The notes under the pieces are model-generated. The model searched no databases and had not been told where the DNA came from. It saw only the letters and a list, made by a program, of their open reading frames with translations. The position numbers and the translations under genes are program-made. Source: Nitrospirillum amazonense (GTDB lineage Bacteria; Pseudomonadota; Alphaproteobacteria; Azospirillales; Azospirillaceae). Taken from it: a stretch of DNA of 64,000 bases. The stretch spans positions 1 to 64,000 of the forward strand of contig NZ_VITN01000016.1 of assembly GCF_007828045.1 (NCBI RefSeq), read 5' to 3'. Positions 25,571 through 33,707 of this stretch are shown here, piece by piece (the first letter of the stretch is position 1; every line of letters starts with the position of its first letter).

Positions 25571-25630
25571 GCTTTTGTTCCGTCGCGCGATTCACGCCTC
25601 AGACGAAGGCATCCGAAGCGATCGCGCTCG
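25571..25630 (-). repeat. Family B structured element, copy 1
   Basis: Minus-strand reading: outer stem GCGCGAT/ATCGCGC, a bulged C, inner stem GCTTCGGATG/CGTCTGAGGC (10 pairs, three of them G-U) around CCTT, then GTGA before the outer 3' strand and the tail GACGGAACAAAAGC. It shares architecture and primary sequence with 47697-47756 and 35845-35902. It lies in the 294-bp gap between ndvB and the SnoaL-like gene, in their orientation. The inner stem pairs fully only as minus-strand RNA. Confidence 0.8.
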
Positions 25631-25710
25631 GGCGCCGATCCACCGTCAGCTTAGCGTGGCCGCGCGCCGTGTGTCTCCGACTCGGGGTCTTGGTCACGGA
25701 ATTGTGCCCG

Positions 25711-25743
25711 AAAAGGAAAGGGCGGCAGGTTGCCCCGCCGCCC
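25711..25743 (-). terminator. Terminator of the ndvB-like gene
   Basis: Minus-strand stem GGGCGGC/GCCGCCC followed by TTTCCTTTTC, 43 nt after the stop codon. An 11-bp direct repeat CCGGTGCTTGG occurs twice in the gap between. Confidence 0.75.
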
Positions 25744-25785
25744 CGACCTTATCCCGGTGCTTGGCCCCGGTGCTTGGCTTCCGCC

Positions 25786-28392
25786 TCATTCCGCCGGGGC
25801 GGTGGCCTCGGCCCCGCCGCCCTTGGGCAGGGCGTTCAGGGTGCTGAGGAAGAGGGCGGCGATGTAAGGGAAGGACTGGACGACCAGCATGGTGGCCCAG
25901 ACATAGGCGTCGCGGTTATCGCTGCCCTTCAGCAGGGCGATGGCGGCGGCCGCCAGCCACAGGCCCAGCATCAGCGCCACCTCTTCCCGCGCGTGCAGGA
26001 AGCCCTGGATCAGGGCCGGCTGGTCCTCGCACTTGGGCGTGCGCACGAAGGGGCGGCCGCTGGTGAACAGGCCCACCCACACGGCGCGTCCCACGGTGTG
26101 GGTCAGCGCCATGCCGGCGATTGCCGCCCCCAGCTTGTCGATGAAGCGGCACTTCACCCGCTCCCCATACAGCCATAGGCCGCACAGCACCTTGAAGAAG
26201 AAGACGCTGAGGGTGGGCAGGATGAAGACGGTGGGCGGAAACTCGATCCACTGCGGCAGCAGCAGCAGGCCCAGCGACCAGATGATGCCGCCGATGACGA
26301 AGCCCATGTGGGCGGCGTCGGCGAACCAGGGCAGCCAGCCGGTGATGAAGTGGTACTTCTGCCCGGCGGTCAGCTTGGTGCCGCCCGGCATCATCTCGCG
26401 CCAATGGCGCTTCAGGATCTGCACGGCGCCATAGGCCCAACGGAAGCGCTGAGTCTTGTAGCCGGCGAAGCTGTCGGGAACCAGGCCCTGGCCGAAGCTG
26501 TCGGGCATGTAGACCGCCTCCAGCTTCTCCTCGAACAGGCGCAGGCCCAGCTCCGAATCCTCGCAGATGCACCATTCGGCCCAGCGGCCCACGCCGTCCA
26601 GCGCGCTCTTGCGCACCAGGGTCATGGTGCCGTGCTGGATGATGGCGTTGCGCTCATTGCGCTGGATCATGCCGATGTGAAAGAAGCCCTGGTATTCCCA
26701 GTTGATCATCGACTTGAAGGCGTCGTCCGACCAGTCGCGGTAGTCCTGCGGCGACTGGACGAAGCCCACCTCCGGCCGCCTGAAATAGGGGATGGTGGCC
26801 GACAGCCAGTCGGGCGTGACCTGGTAGTCGCTATCGATGACCCCCACCACCTCCACATCGGGGGCGGTGACGGACAGGCCGAAGTTCAGGGCGCCGCCCT
26901 TGAAGCCCGGCCAGCGCGGTAGGTGGAAGAAGCGGAAACGCGGCCCCAGCTTGGCGCAGTATTCCTCCAGCGGGCGCCACACCGCCTCGTCCTTGGTGTT
27001 GTTGTCGATCACCAGGACTTCGAAATTGGGGTAGTCCATGGCCGCCAGCGCATCCAGGGTCTCGATCACCATGTGTGCCGGTTCGTTATAGCAGGGCACG
27101 TGGATGGAAACCTTGGGCGTGTAGTCGCCCAGCGGCTCCCGCACGGGCGTGTAGCGCCGCTTCCAGCGCTGGGTCCATACCACCTCCGTCAATTCCAGGC
27201 CGTCGATCAGCATGACGGCGAACAGGATCAGCTGGGCGAGGATCAGCACCATGAAGGCGGTGAAGGACAGGGTGCCCATGCCCACGGTCAGGGCCTGGGT
27301 GCCCGTCCATACCAGGACCGAGGCCACCGTCTGGATCAGGAAGCCGTAGAACAGCTGGCCGCGCCATTTCAGGTCGTCACGGGCCAGCACGAAGAAGAAC
27401 ATGGGCAGGAAGGCCAGGGCGGTGGCGATGGCGCACAGCACCCGCCACGACGGCACCTCCAGGATGCCACCCACCATCGGGAACTTCTGGTGGCGGTGGG
27501 CGTCCCAGATGCCCCAGGCCGTCTCCGCCGTGCCCCCCAGCGTGCGCTTCCACGGCTGGTCGAAGGCCTCCATGATGTAGAAATCCAGGCGCTGCTGGCC
27601 GGCGATGTTCAGGAAGCTGCGGATGTACTTGGCCTCATTCACCAGGCCAGCCTCGGCGGCCCCGCGATAGGCGCCGTCGGACGGCCAGCCGGTCTCGCCG
27701 ATCAGGATGTGCTTGTTGGGGAAGCGTTCCTGCACCTGGCGGTAGGCCGCCATGGCGTCCTCCACCGCGCGGTCCACCGACACCTTGTTCCAGTAGGGCA
27801 GCAGATGGATGGTGATGAAGTCGCAGGCGTCGGCCAGTTCCGGATGGTCCAGCCAGACATAGGACGGCTCCGCCGTGGACACCGGCACGTTCACCTGGCG
27901 CTTCACGCGCTGGATGTAGTCGATCAGCTGAGCGACGCTGAAATCGTCACGGAACAGCACCTCGTTGCCGACCATGACCCGCTTCACGTTGGCGTTGGCG
28001 CGCGCCACGCGCACCAGGCCCGCCAGTTCCGCCTCGTTGGCGGCGGTGTCCTTGGACAGCCAGGCGCCCTGGGTGATGGTCAGGTTGGGGTAGCGCTCCA
28101 GGGCGATGGGCGCCACCTGGTCGATGCCGTTGCCCACCTGGTAGGTGCGGATGGACTGCACATGCGGCGCCACCACGTCCAGGTCGTGCTTGATATCATC
28201 GGCGGTGGGGCTGTCGCCGTTCTGCGGGGTCTGGTTGGCCTGGAAGGGCACGAAGGCCACGCCGGCGATGGTGCCGGCCCATGGGCGCTCCACGGCCGGG
28301 CGATTGACGATCGCCCACGCGCCGATGTTGCCCAGCACCAGAAGAAGCAGGACCGCCCAGGCGGATTTCTGCATCCTCAAAATCTTACGCAT
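25786..28392 (-). CDS. ndvB: GH17-GT2 membrane glucan synthase, NdvB-like
   Basis: 868 aa. A signal-anchor helix (residues 11-29) precedes a periplasmic GH17 domain (~45-300) with both catalytic glutamates, E144 in VGNEVL and E233 in GETGWPS. Two or more membrane helices follow, then a family 2 glycosyltransferase (~420-690) with VLVIDNN, VVGVIDSDYQV, CEDSELGLRL and QRFRW, and several C-terminal helices. The architecture matches the NdvB type of Pseudomonas and the NdvB/NdvC pair of Bradyrhizobium, which make beta-(1,3)-linked cyclic periplasmic glucans; the GH17 part probably acts as a transglycosylase. It fits osmoadaptation, biofilm or plant association. The start is followed by a second Met at residue 7. 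Confidence 0.88.
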   Translation of the reverse strand: MRKILRMQKSAWAVLLLLVLGNIGAWAIVNRPAVERPWAGTIAGVAFVPFQANQTPQNGDSPTADDIKHDLDVVAPHVQSIRTYQVGNGIDQVAPIALERYPNLTITQGAWLSKDTAANEAELAGLVRVARANANVKRVMVGNEVLFRDDFSVAQLIDYIQRVKRQVNVPVSTAEPSYVWLDHPELADACDFITIHLLPYWNKVSVDRAVEDAMAAYRQVQERFPNKHILIGETGWPSDGAYRGAAEAGLVNEAKYIRSFLNIAGQQRLDFYIMEAFDQPWKRTLGGTAETAWGIWDAHRHQKFPMVGGILEVPSWRVLCAIATALAFLPMFFFVLARDDLKWRGQLFYGFLIQTVASVLVWTGTQALTVGMGTLSFTAFMVLILAQLILFAVMLIDGLELTEVVWTQRWKRRYTPVREPLGDYTPKVSIHVPCYNEPAHMVIETLDALAAMDYPNFEVLVIDNNTKDEAVWRPLEEYCAKLGPRFRFFHLPRWPGFKGGALNFGLSVTAPDVEVVGVIDSDYQVTPDWLSATIPYFRRPEVGFVQSPQDYRDWSDDAFKSMINWEYQGFFHIGMIQRNERNAIIQHGTMTLVRKSALDGVGRWAEWCICEDSELGLRLFEEKLEAVYMPDSFGQGLVPDSFAGYKTQRFRWAYGAVQILKRHWREMMPGGTKLTAGQKYHFITGWLPWFADAAHMGFVIGGIIWSLGLLLLPQWIEFPPTVFILPTLSVFFFKVLCGLWLYGERVKCRFIDKLGAAIAGMALTHTVGRAVWVGLFTSGRPFVRTPKCEDQPALIQGFLHAREEVALMLGLWLAAAAIALLKGSDNRDAYVWATMLVVQSFPYIAALFLSTLNALPKGGGAEATAPAE

Positions 28393-28827
28393 TATGAACG
28401 ACCCCTGCCCCTGGAACGGGAGAACGATGAACGGGAGAACGATGAACGGGATGATGGCGACGGAATAGCAAAACGGCGGACCGGAAACATGTGAACAAAC
28501 AGGACGGTTCCCTGCCCCAGGCCCCCCCCCGCGCGACCCGCCCCTTTCAATGGCACGACTATGGGGGCACGACTATGGGGCAATTTTGTGGACGAAGGAC
28601 CGCCGTCCGGCGGTCCGGCGTCAATCCGGCCACCCAAACCAGGCCACCAGGCCGGGCTACCGGGTCAGGCCCCGTCATCCACCCCCACAGCCGAACCCTT
28701 TGGACGGGCGGCGTCGGGCAGTAGTACATAGCCATCCCGGCGGCGGCGTCCAGCGGTATTGCGGACACCGTCGTCCGCATCGCGACGCCGGGCCCCAGCC
28801 GCCGGTCCAGGAACGGATTTCCCTGCA
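28393..28827. other. 435-bp divergent intergenic region with two tandem repeats
   Basis: No gene supported. Near ndvB, GAACGGGAGAACGAT occurs twice head to tail (28414-28443) plus a partial third unit to 28451. In the middle, GCACGACTATGGGG occurs twice (28553-28566, 28567-28580). A GGACCGCCG-type palindrome lies at about 28597-28616. The region must hold the divergent promoters of ndvB and the HIT-protein gene. Confidence 0.6.
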
Positions 28828-29247
28828 ATGACAAGCGCCGACGACTTCACGCTGCACCCCCGCCTGACCGCCGACACCGTGGCGGTGGGCGACCTGCCCC
28901 TCTGCCGTGCGCTGCTGTCCCGCAACGCCTGCTGGCCCTGGCTGATCCTGGTGCCGCGCCGTGTCGGCGCTGTTGAGATCCATAGGCTGACCACGGCCGA
29001 CCAGGTTCAGCTGATGGCCGAGATCACCCAGGCATCGCAGGTCATGGAGGCGGCATTCGCGCCCGACAAGCTGAACGTGGCCGCCATCGGCAACATGGTG
29101 CCGCAGCTGCATGTCCACGTGGTGGCCCGCAAGCGCGAGGACGCCGCCTGGCCGGGCCCCATCTGGGGCTCGGGCCATGAGCGGGCCTATGCCGCCGGCG
29201 AGGCCGAGGCGCTGGCCCGGCGGCTGGCGGTTGATCTGGGCCTGTAA
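28828..29247 (+). CDS. HIT-domain protein
   Basis: 139 aa from ATG 28828; upstream in-frame starts give a basic low-complexity extension. HIT fold: LSRNACWPWLILVPRR, NVAAIGNMVPQLHVHVVARK and a C-terminal AAWPGPIWGSG. The triad region reads QLHVHVV, so the first His is replaced by Gln, as in Ap4A phosphorylase/GalT-like branches and many alphaproteobacterial HIT proteins. Likely a nucleotide hydrolase or transferase; substrate unknown. Followed 48 nt later by a GST gene, perhaps co-transcribed. Confidence 0.85.
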   Translation: MTSADDFTLHPRLTADTVAVGDLPLCRALLSRNACWPWLILVPRRVGAVEIHRLTTADQVQLMAEITQASQVMEAAFAPDKLNVAAIGNMVPQLHVHVVARKREDAAWPGPIWGSGHERAYAAGEAEALARRLAVDLGL

Positions 29248-29295
29248 GCGGGCCGTAAAGAATATTCCATAACCAGAAAGCCGGAGGGCGCATCC

Positions 29296-29931
29296 ATGAT
29301 CATCGTCCATCACCTGAACAACTCCCGCTCCCAGCGCGTGCTGTGGGCGCTGGAGGAGCTGGAGTTGCCCTACCAGGTGGTGCGCTATGAGCGCGATCCC
29401 GCCACCCAGTTGGCGCCGCCGGCGCTGAAGGCCGTCCATCCGCTGGGCAAGTCGCCGGTGATCGAGGATGGCGGCCTGGTGCTGGCGGAATCGGGCGCCA
29501 TCATCGAGTATCTGGTGCGCACCTACGGCGAGGGACGCCTGGCCCCGGCGCCGGGCGACCGGGCCGCCCAGGCGCGCTACCTGCACTGGATGCACTTCGC
29601 CGAGGGGTCGGCCATGCTGCCCCTGCTGCTGCATCTCTACACCAGCCGCCTGGGCGAGGCGGCGGCCCCCCTGCAGCCCCGCATCGCCAGCGAAACCGCC
29701 AACCACCTGGGCTACATGAACGCGGAACTGGCCCAGGCGCCGTGGTTCATGGGCGACCAGTTCACCGCCGCCGACATCCAGATGAGCTTCCCCATCGAGG
29801 CGGCCATGATGATGCCCGGCACCGGCCAGCACTTCGCCCACCTGGCCGCCTTCGTGACCCGCATCCAGACGCGCCCGGCCTATCGCGCGGCGGTGAGGAA
29901 GGGCGGGCCCTACCGCTATGACCGGGGGTGA
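29296..29931 (+). CDS. Glutathione S-transferase family protein
   Basis: 211 aa, GGAGGG about 7 nt upstream. The N-terminal thioredoxin-like domain has VHHLNNSRSQRVLWALEELEL (catalytic-type Ser pair), HPLGKSPVIEDGGLVLAESGAIIEYL (cis-Pro and glutathione ES). The C domain has WFMGDQFTAADIQMSFPIEA. A cytosolic glutathione transferase of broad type; substrate not predictable. Its last 16 nt overlap tail to tail with the phaC-like gene on the other strand. Confidence 0.9.
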   Translation: MIIVHHLNNSRSQRVLWALEELELPYQVVRYERDPATQLAPPALKAVHPLGKSPVIEDGGLVLAESGAIIEYLVRTYGEGRLAPAPGDRAAQARYLHWMHFAEGSAMLPLLLHLYTSRLGEAAAPLQPRIASETANHLGYMNAELAQAPWFMGDQFTAADIQMSFPIEAAMMMPGTGQHFAHLAAFVTRIQTRPAYRAAVRKGGPYRYDRG

Positions 29932-31106
29932 TCGAGGCGCGCCCTTAGCCAATCGGCCAACGGCGCCCACACCTGGTCCGGCGCGCCGGCGCTGACCACC
30001 ATGCCGATATGGCCCAGGTGGGGCTCCAGCCGGTCGCCGCCGGGGATGGCGTCGATCAGGGCGCGGGCGGCGCCCGGGGGCACGATGCGGTCGCGGGCGG
30101 GAATGATGGCCAGGGTGGGCAGGCGGATGGCGCGGGCGTCGATGGCTTGGCCGCCCACCCGCCAGGTGCCCTCCGCCGGGTCGTTGCGGCCGTACCAGCC
30201 GCCCAGGCATTCCCGGGCCACGGCCGCCGCCAGCGGCACGCCATCGTTCAGCCAATCCTCCAGCGCCACGAAGTCCTGGGCGTCCTGGCTGTCCGGGTCC
30301 AGGGCGGCGTAGCGGCTGAACTTGCGCAGGGCCAGCAGCGGATCCAGCCCGGCGAACAGGAACTGGATCATGTCCACCGGCAGTTCGCCCAGCCAGGTCA
30401 GCGCCGGCTCCACCAGGGGCAGGACGGCGGCCGTGCGCAGGGCGGCGGCCGGGTCATCGGCGTGGAAGTCCCAGGGGGCGGCCAGCAGCACCAGGGCGGA
30501 TAACGCCTCGGGCCGCAGCGCCGCCGCCGCCGCGGCCAGCGTGCCGCCCATGCAATAGCCCACCAGGACCGGCGCCCGGCCCATCAGGTCGCGCGTGGCG
30601 TCCACGGCGCGGGCCAGGCGGCCAGCGACATAGTCGGTGAGGTCGAACCCCCGCTCCACCGTGCCCACCGTGCCCCAGTCCAGCAGCAGGGGGCGGAAGG
30701 CCCCCTTGGCGTCATGGCCGGCGGCCAGCCAGCGCACCAGGCTTTTGCGCGCCGACAGGTCCAGCACATAGCCGCGGTTGACCAGAGAGGGCACGAACAG
30801 CAGCACGGGGCCCTTGGCACCGGGTCGGCTGTAATCCAGCAGGCGGCTGTTGCCCTCCGTCCACACCGGCGGCGGGTCGGCGACGTCGCGCTGATAGGGG
30901 TTGCGGCGGTAGCGTTCCAGCCCGGTCAGCAACGTATCGAGTCGGCGCCGGGTTTCGCGCTCAACCGCCGCTTTCAGCGCTTCCGGGTCGATGCCGGCGA
31001 GGTCGGCGCGCAGTTGGCGGCACCTCGGCTCCAGCTCCTTGCGCCAGATCGGCGAGCTGCCGTTCAAGAGCGGCAATCCGGCCTGCGAGTTCAGCAAGAC
31101 GGCCAT
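29916..31106 (-). CDS. phaC: PHA synthase-like protein (class III PhaC type)
   Basis: 396 aa from ATG 31106, the last in-frame ATG before the conserved region; the longer frame is a proline-rich shadow of phaE. Alpha/beta-hydrolase fold: PVLLFVPSLVNRGYVLDL, LLLDWGTVGTVERGF, then the lipase-like box GYCMGG with Cys as nucleophile, WDFHADDP, the Asp in PARDRIVPP and the His in LGHIGM. Cys-His-Asp and ~360-residue core length fit PhaC of class III polyhydroxyalkanoate synthases. It overlaps the phaE-like gene by ~145 nt, consistent with tight coupling. It polymerises hydroxyacyl-CoA on granules if active. Confidence 0.82.
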   Translation of the reverse strand: MAVLLNSQAGLPLLNGSSPIWRKELEPRCRQLRADLAGIDPEALKAAVERETRRRLDTLLTGLERYRRNPYQRDVADPPPVWTEGNSRLLDYSRPGAKGPVLLFVPSLVNRGYVLDLSARKSLVRWLAAGHDAKGAFRPLLLDWGTVGTVERGFDLTDYVAGRLARAVDATRDLMGRAPVLVGYCMGGTLAAAAAALRPEALSALVLLAAPWDFHADDPAAALRTAAVLPLVEPALTWLGELPVDMIQFLFAGLDPLLALRKFSRYAALDPDSQDAQDFVALEDWLNDGVPLAAAVARECLGGWYGRNDPAEGTWRVGGQAIDARAIRLPTLAIIPARDRIVPPGAARALIDAIPGGDRLEPHLGHIGMVVSAGAPDQVWAPLADWLRARLDHPRS

Positions 31107-31542
31107 CGCCGCCGTCAGGTGCGTCGCCAGGGGGCGGGGGCCCTGGCGGGGCTTCGGCGGGGGTGTCGTGGCCGGTCCGGCCGGTGGTGCTTGGTGTGTT
31201 GGCATGGGGCCCCCAGGGGAAGGCGGTGGGGGTGAAGAAGGGCGCGCCCATCCAGGCGCCGGCCCCAGGATTCGTGCCGCTGGCGGCGAAAGGATTGCCG
31301 CCCGGCCAAGTGGCCTGGCCTCCACCTCCCGTCCAGGCGGTGGCTTGGCCCAGCGCGCGCACCAGGCGGGCGAAAGCGCCGGTCATGTCGGGGTCGGCGG
31401 CCATGGCGGCCCACTGGTCCTGCCACAAGTCCAGGTAGCGGCGGGCCAGAGACTCCAGGCTCGGCGGCTCGCCGGGGGTGGGGGCGGCCTCGTCTTCCGG
31501 GGCGCCGGATGGCGGCGGTGGGGCTTCGGTTTCGCGGGGCAT
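30961..31542 (-). CDS. phaE: PhaE-like subunit of PHA synthase
   Basis: 193 aa. Acidic/proline-rich start, then LARRYLDLWQDQWAAMAADPDMTGAFARLV, resembling the helical N part of PhaE/phasin-type proteins, a Gly/Trp/Pro-rich middle, and a C-terminal coiled coil (GRLAELAGRIAALERQLADLA) as in PhaE. Identification rests mainly on adjacency: the frame overlaps the phaC-like gene and diverges from phaR. Class III synthases need PhaE for activity. It is shorter than typical PhaE, so a phasin-like role is the alternative. Confidence 0.6.
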   Translation of the reverse strand: MPRETEAPPPPSGAPEDEAAPTPGEPPSLESLARRYLDLWQDQWAAMAADPDMTGAFARLVRALGQATAWTGGGGQATWPGGNPFAASGTNPGAGAWMGAPFFTPTAFPWGPHANTPSTTGRTGHDTPAEAPPGPPPPGDAPDGGDGRLAELAGRIAALERQLADLAQGAGAEVPPTARRPRRHRPGSAESGG

Positions 31543-31633
31543 GGGTCCAATCTACACCCCTCGCCGCCGCCTGGCAAAGCGGTGGCGGAACGTCATACGC
31601 GCATTGGTTTTTGGCAGGATGCTTGCACGTTCC

Positions 31634-31662
31634 GCACTGCATGGATTAGCTATGTGCAGTGC
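31634..31662. promoter_or_regulatory. TGCA-type inverted repeat between phaE and phaR
   Basis: GCACTGCA (31634-31641) and TGCAGTGC (31655-31662) are perfect inverted arms 13 bp apart, with further TGCA/TGCG half-sites at 31623-31628 and 31671-31674. PhaR-type regulators in alphaproteobacteria are reported to bind TGC/GCA-rich palindromes at their own and phasin promoters. This is a good candidate for the autoregulatory operator serving both divergent units. Confidence 0.6.
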
Positions 31663-31704
31663 ACCCGTTGTGCGGGTGATAAACATCGCCGGGAAACGCC
31701 GCCT

Positions 31705-32319
31705 ATGGTCGACAAAGAAGATCCCAAGCCCGCGCCGATCACCATCAAGAAGTACGCCAACCGGCGTCTCTACAATACGGCCACCAGCTCGTACGTGACC
31801 CTGGACCATCTGTGCCAGATGGTGAAGGACGGCACCGACTTCGTCGTCTACGACGCCAAGACGGGTGACGACATCACGCGCTCGGTGCTGACCCAGATCA
31901 TCGTGGAAGAGGAATCCAAGGGCGGGCAGAACCTGCTGCCCATCGGCTTCCTGCGGCAGTTGATCAGCCTCTATGGCGACAACATGCAGTGGATGGTGCC
32001 GAAGTATCTGGAATACAGCATGCAGTCCTTCACCCGTAATCACGAAAAGATGCGGGATTACTTCCAGGGCACGTTGGGCGGCATCTTCCCCTTCGGTTCG
32101 TTGGAGGAAGTGGGCAAGCAGAACATGGCCATGTTCGAACGGGCCATGCGCATGTTCTCGCCCCTGGCGGGTGCCGAAGGTGCCAAGCCGGAGGGGGCCG
32201 AGACGCCCAAGGCCAAGCCCGCCGGCGGTGGCGGCCAGTTCGACGAACTGCAGAAGCGGCTGGACGAGCTGCAGCAGCAGCTGGTTTCCCTCACCAGCCT
32301 GACCCGCAAGCCGGACTGA
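31705..32319 (+). CDS. phaR: PHA synthesis repressor PhaR
   Basis: 204 aa from ATG 31705. The N-terminal DNA-binding domain is diagnostic: ITIKKYANRRLYNTATSSYV, then LDHLCQMVKDGTDFVVYDAKTGDDITRSVL. The PHB-accumulation domain follows (~75-130, LPIGFLRQLISLYGDNMQW). The tail is Ala/Pro-rich with a C-terminal coiled coil (FDELQKRLDELQQQLVSL). PhaR senses polyhydroxyalkanoate granules and represses phasin and PHA genes; it diverges here from phaE-phaC. A U-rich terminator follows. Confidence 0.96.
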   Translation: MVDKEDPKPAPITIKKYANRRLYNTATSSYVTLDHLCQMVKDGTDFVVYDAKTGDDITRSVLTQIIVEEESKGGQNLLPIGFLRQLISLYGDNMQWMVPKYLEYSMQSFTRNHEKMRDYFQGTLGGIFPFGSLEEVGKQNMAMFERAMRMFSPLAGAEGAKPEGAETPKAKPAGGGGQFDELQKRLDELQQQLVSLTSLTRKPD

Positions 32320-32366
32320 TCCTGATCCGGCTTGCGGCGACTCGAAGCTCAGGCGCATGCCAGAAG

Positions 32367-32404
32367 AAATCCCGGTCCGCCCCGTCGCGGCCGGGATTTT
32401 TTGT
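32367..32404 (+). terminator. Rho-independent terminator of phaR
   Basis: AAATCCCGG/CCGGGATTT stem with a run of Ts (TTTTTTG). The remaining ~225 nt to the next start codon hold no gene; only the AGGAAAAAGAGGAAAG ribosome-site region stands out. Confidence 0.9.
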
Positions 32405-32629
32405 GCGCCTGCGATAAAGCCGGTTCCGGCATTCACCCAAGGAAAGACAGCCAAAGGTGGCGCGCGGCCCGGCCCCGGCGGTGGGGCTGGGGGTTGCGCC
32501 AACGGCATTTCACGGGGTGCCGGACCCTGGGCTAAGGTTTGCGCCCCGGACGACAGGCCCGGCTCAAGCGAATAACGGGGACCGCCCGGCAGAGGGTGAC
32601 GCCCCTTCTGAAGGAAAAAGAGGAAAGAC

Positions 32630-33640
32630 ATGCCGCTGAACCGCAGGATTGTTCTGGCCTCGCGCCCCGAGGGGCTCCCGACGGAACAGAACTTCGGGAT
32701 GGAGCAAGCGTCCATCCCCGTGGCGGGCCCCGGCCAGATGCTGCTGAAGACGCGGTGGCTCTCTCTCGACCCCTATATGCGCGCCCGCATGAGCGCCGCC
32801 AAGTCCTACACCCCGCCCATCGAGGTGGGGGGCCTGATGGTGGGCGGCACCATCGGCGAGGTGGTGGAAAGCAACGTCCCCGGCTTCCAGGCGGGTGACC
32901 TGGTGCTGTCCAACTCCGGCTGGCAGGAATACGCCGTCGCGGGGCCGAAGTCGGTGCACAAGCTGGATACCGATGGCCTGCCGGTGACGACGGCCCTGGG
33001 CGTGCTGGGCATGCCGGGCCTGACCGCCTATGTCGGCCTCTACGACATCGGCCAGCCCAAGGCGGGGGAGACGGTGGTGGTGTCCGCCGCCGCCGGCGCC
33101 GTGGGTTCCGTCGTCGGCCAGTTGGCCAAGCTGAAGGGGGCCCGCGCTGTCGGCATCGCCGGCGGGCCGGAGAAGTGCGCCTTCGTGGTGGAGGAACTGG
33201 GCTTCGACGCCTGCATCGACTACAAGGCGGAGAATTTCAAGGAGGCGCTGGCCGCCGCCTGCGACCACGGTGTCGATGTCTATTTCGACAATGTCGGCGG
33301 CCGGGTGGCCGACGCGGTGTTCGACCTGCTGAACACCTTCGCCCGCGTGCCGCTGTGCGGCCGCATCGGCAACCTGAACGACACGGCCTTGCCGCCGGGT
33401 CCCGATCGGACGCCGGCCCTGCTGTCGGCCATCCTGACCCGCCGCCTGCATGTGCAGGGCTTCATCGTCTCCGACCACTGGCATCGCAACGACGCCTTCC
33501 TGGAAGAGGTCGGCGCCCTGGTGAAGGGGGGCCAGCTGCGCTATCGCGAGGACGTGACCGAGGGTCTGGAGAACGCGGTGTCGGCCTTCCTCGGCCTGCT
33601 GCAGGGCAAGAACCTGGGCAAGGCCCTGGTGAAGCTGTAA
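32630..33640 (+). CDS. NADP-dependent MDR-family oxidoreductase (CurA/YncB type)
   Basis: 336 aa with a very purine-rich ribosome site. The zinc-free medium-chain reductase pattern is clear: LKTRWLSLDPYMRARM (hallmark LSLDPYMR), GVLGMPGLTAYVGL, the NADP fold VVVSAAAGAVGSVVGQLAK and DVYFDNVGG. The family reduces activated C=C bonds of enones (curcumin reductase, prostaglandin and leukotriene reductases). Physiological substrate unknown. Single-gene unit between two terminators. Confidence 0.93.
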   Translation: MPLNRRIVLASRPEGLPTEQNFGMEQASIPVAGPGQMLLKTRWLSLDPYMRARMSAAKSYTPPIEVGGLMVGGTIGEVVESNVPGFQAGDLVLSNSGWQEYAVAGPKSVHKLDTDGLPVTTALGVLGMPGLTAYVGLYDIGQPKAGETVVVSAAAGAVGSVVGQLAKLKGARAVGIAGGPEKCAFVVEELGFDACIDYKAENFKEALAAACDHGVDVYFDNVGGRVADAVFDLLNTFARVPLCGRIGNLNDTALPPGPDRTPALLSAILTRRLHVQGFIVSDHWHRNDAFLEEVGALVKGGQLRYREDVTEGLENAVSAFLGLLQGKNLGKALVKL

Positions 33641-33665
33641 GGCCCGTCCAGCGTTAGCTTTAAGA

Positions 33666-33707
33666 CGAAGCCCCCGCTCGAGATCAACGGGCGGGGGCTT
33701 CGCTTTT
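33666..33707. terminator. Bidirectional terminator
   Basis: 12-bp perfect stem CGAAGCCCCCGC/GCGGGGGCTTCG followed by CTTTTC. It lies between the convergent oxidoreductase and DJ-1 family genes. Confidence 0.92.
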
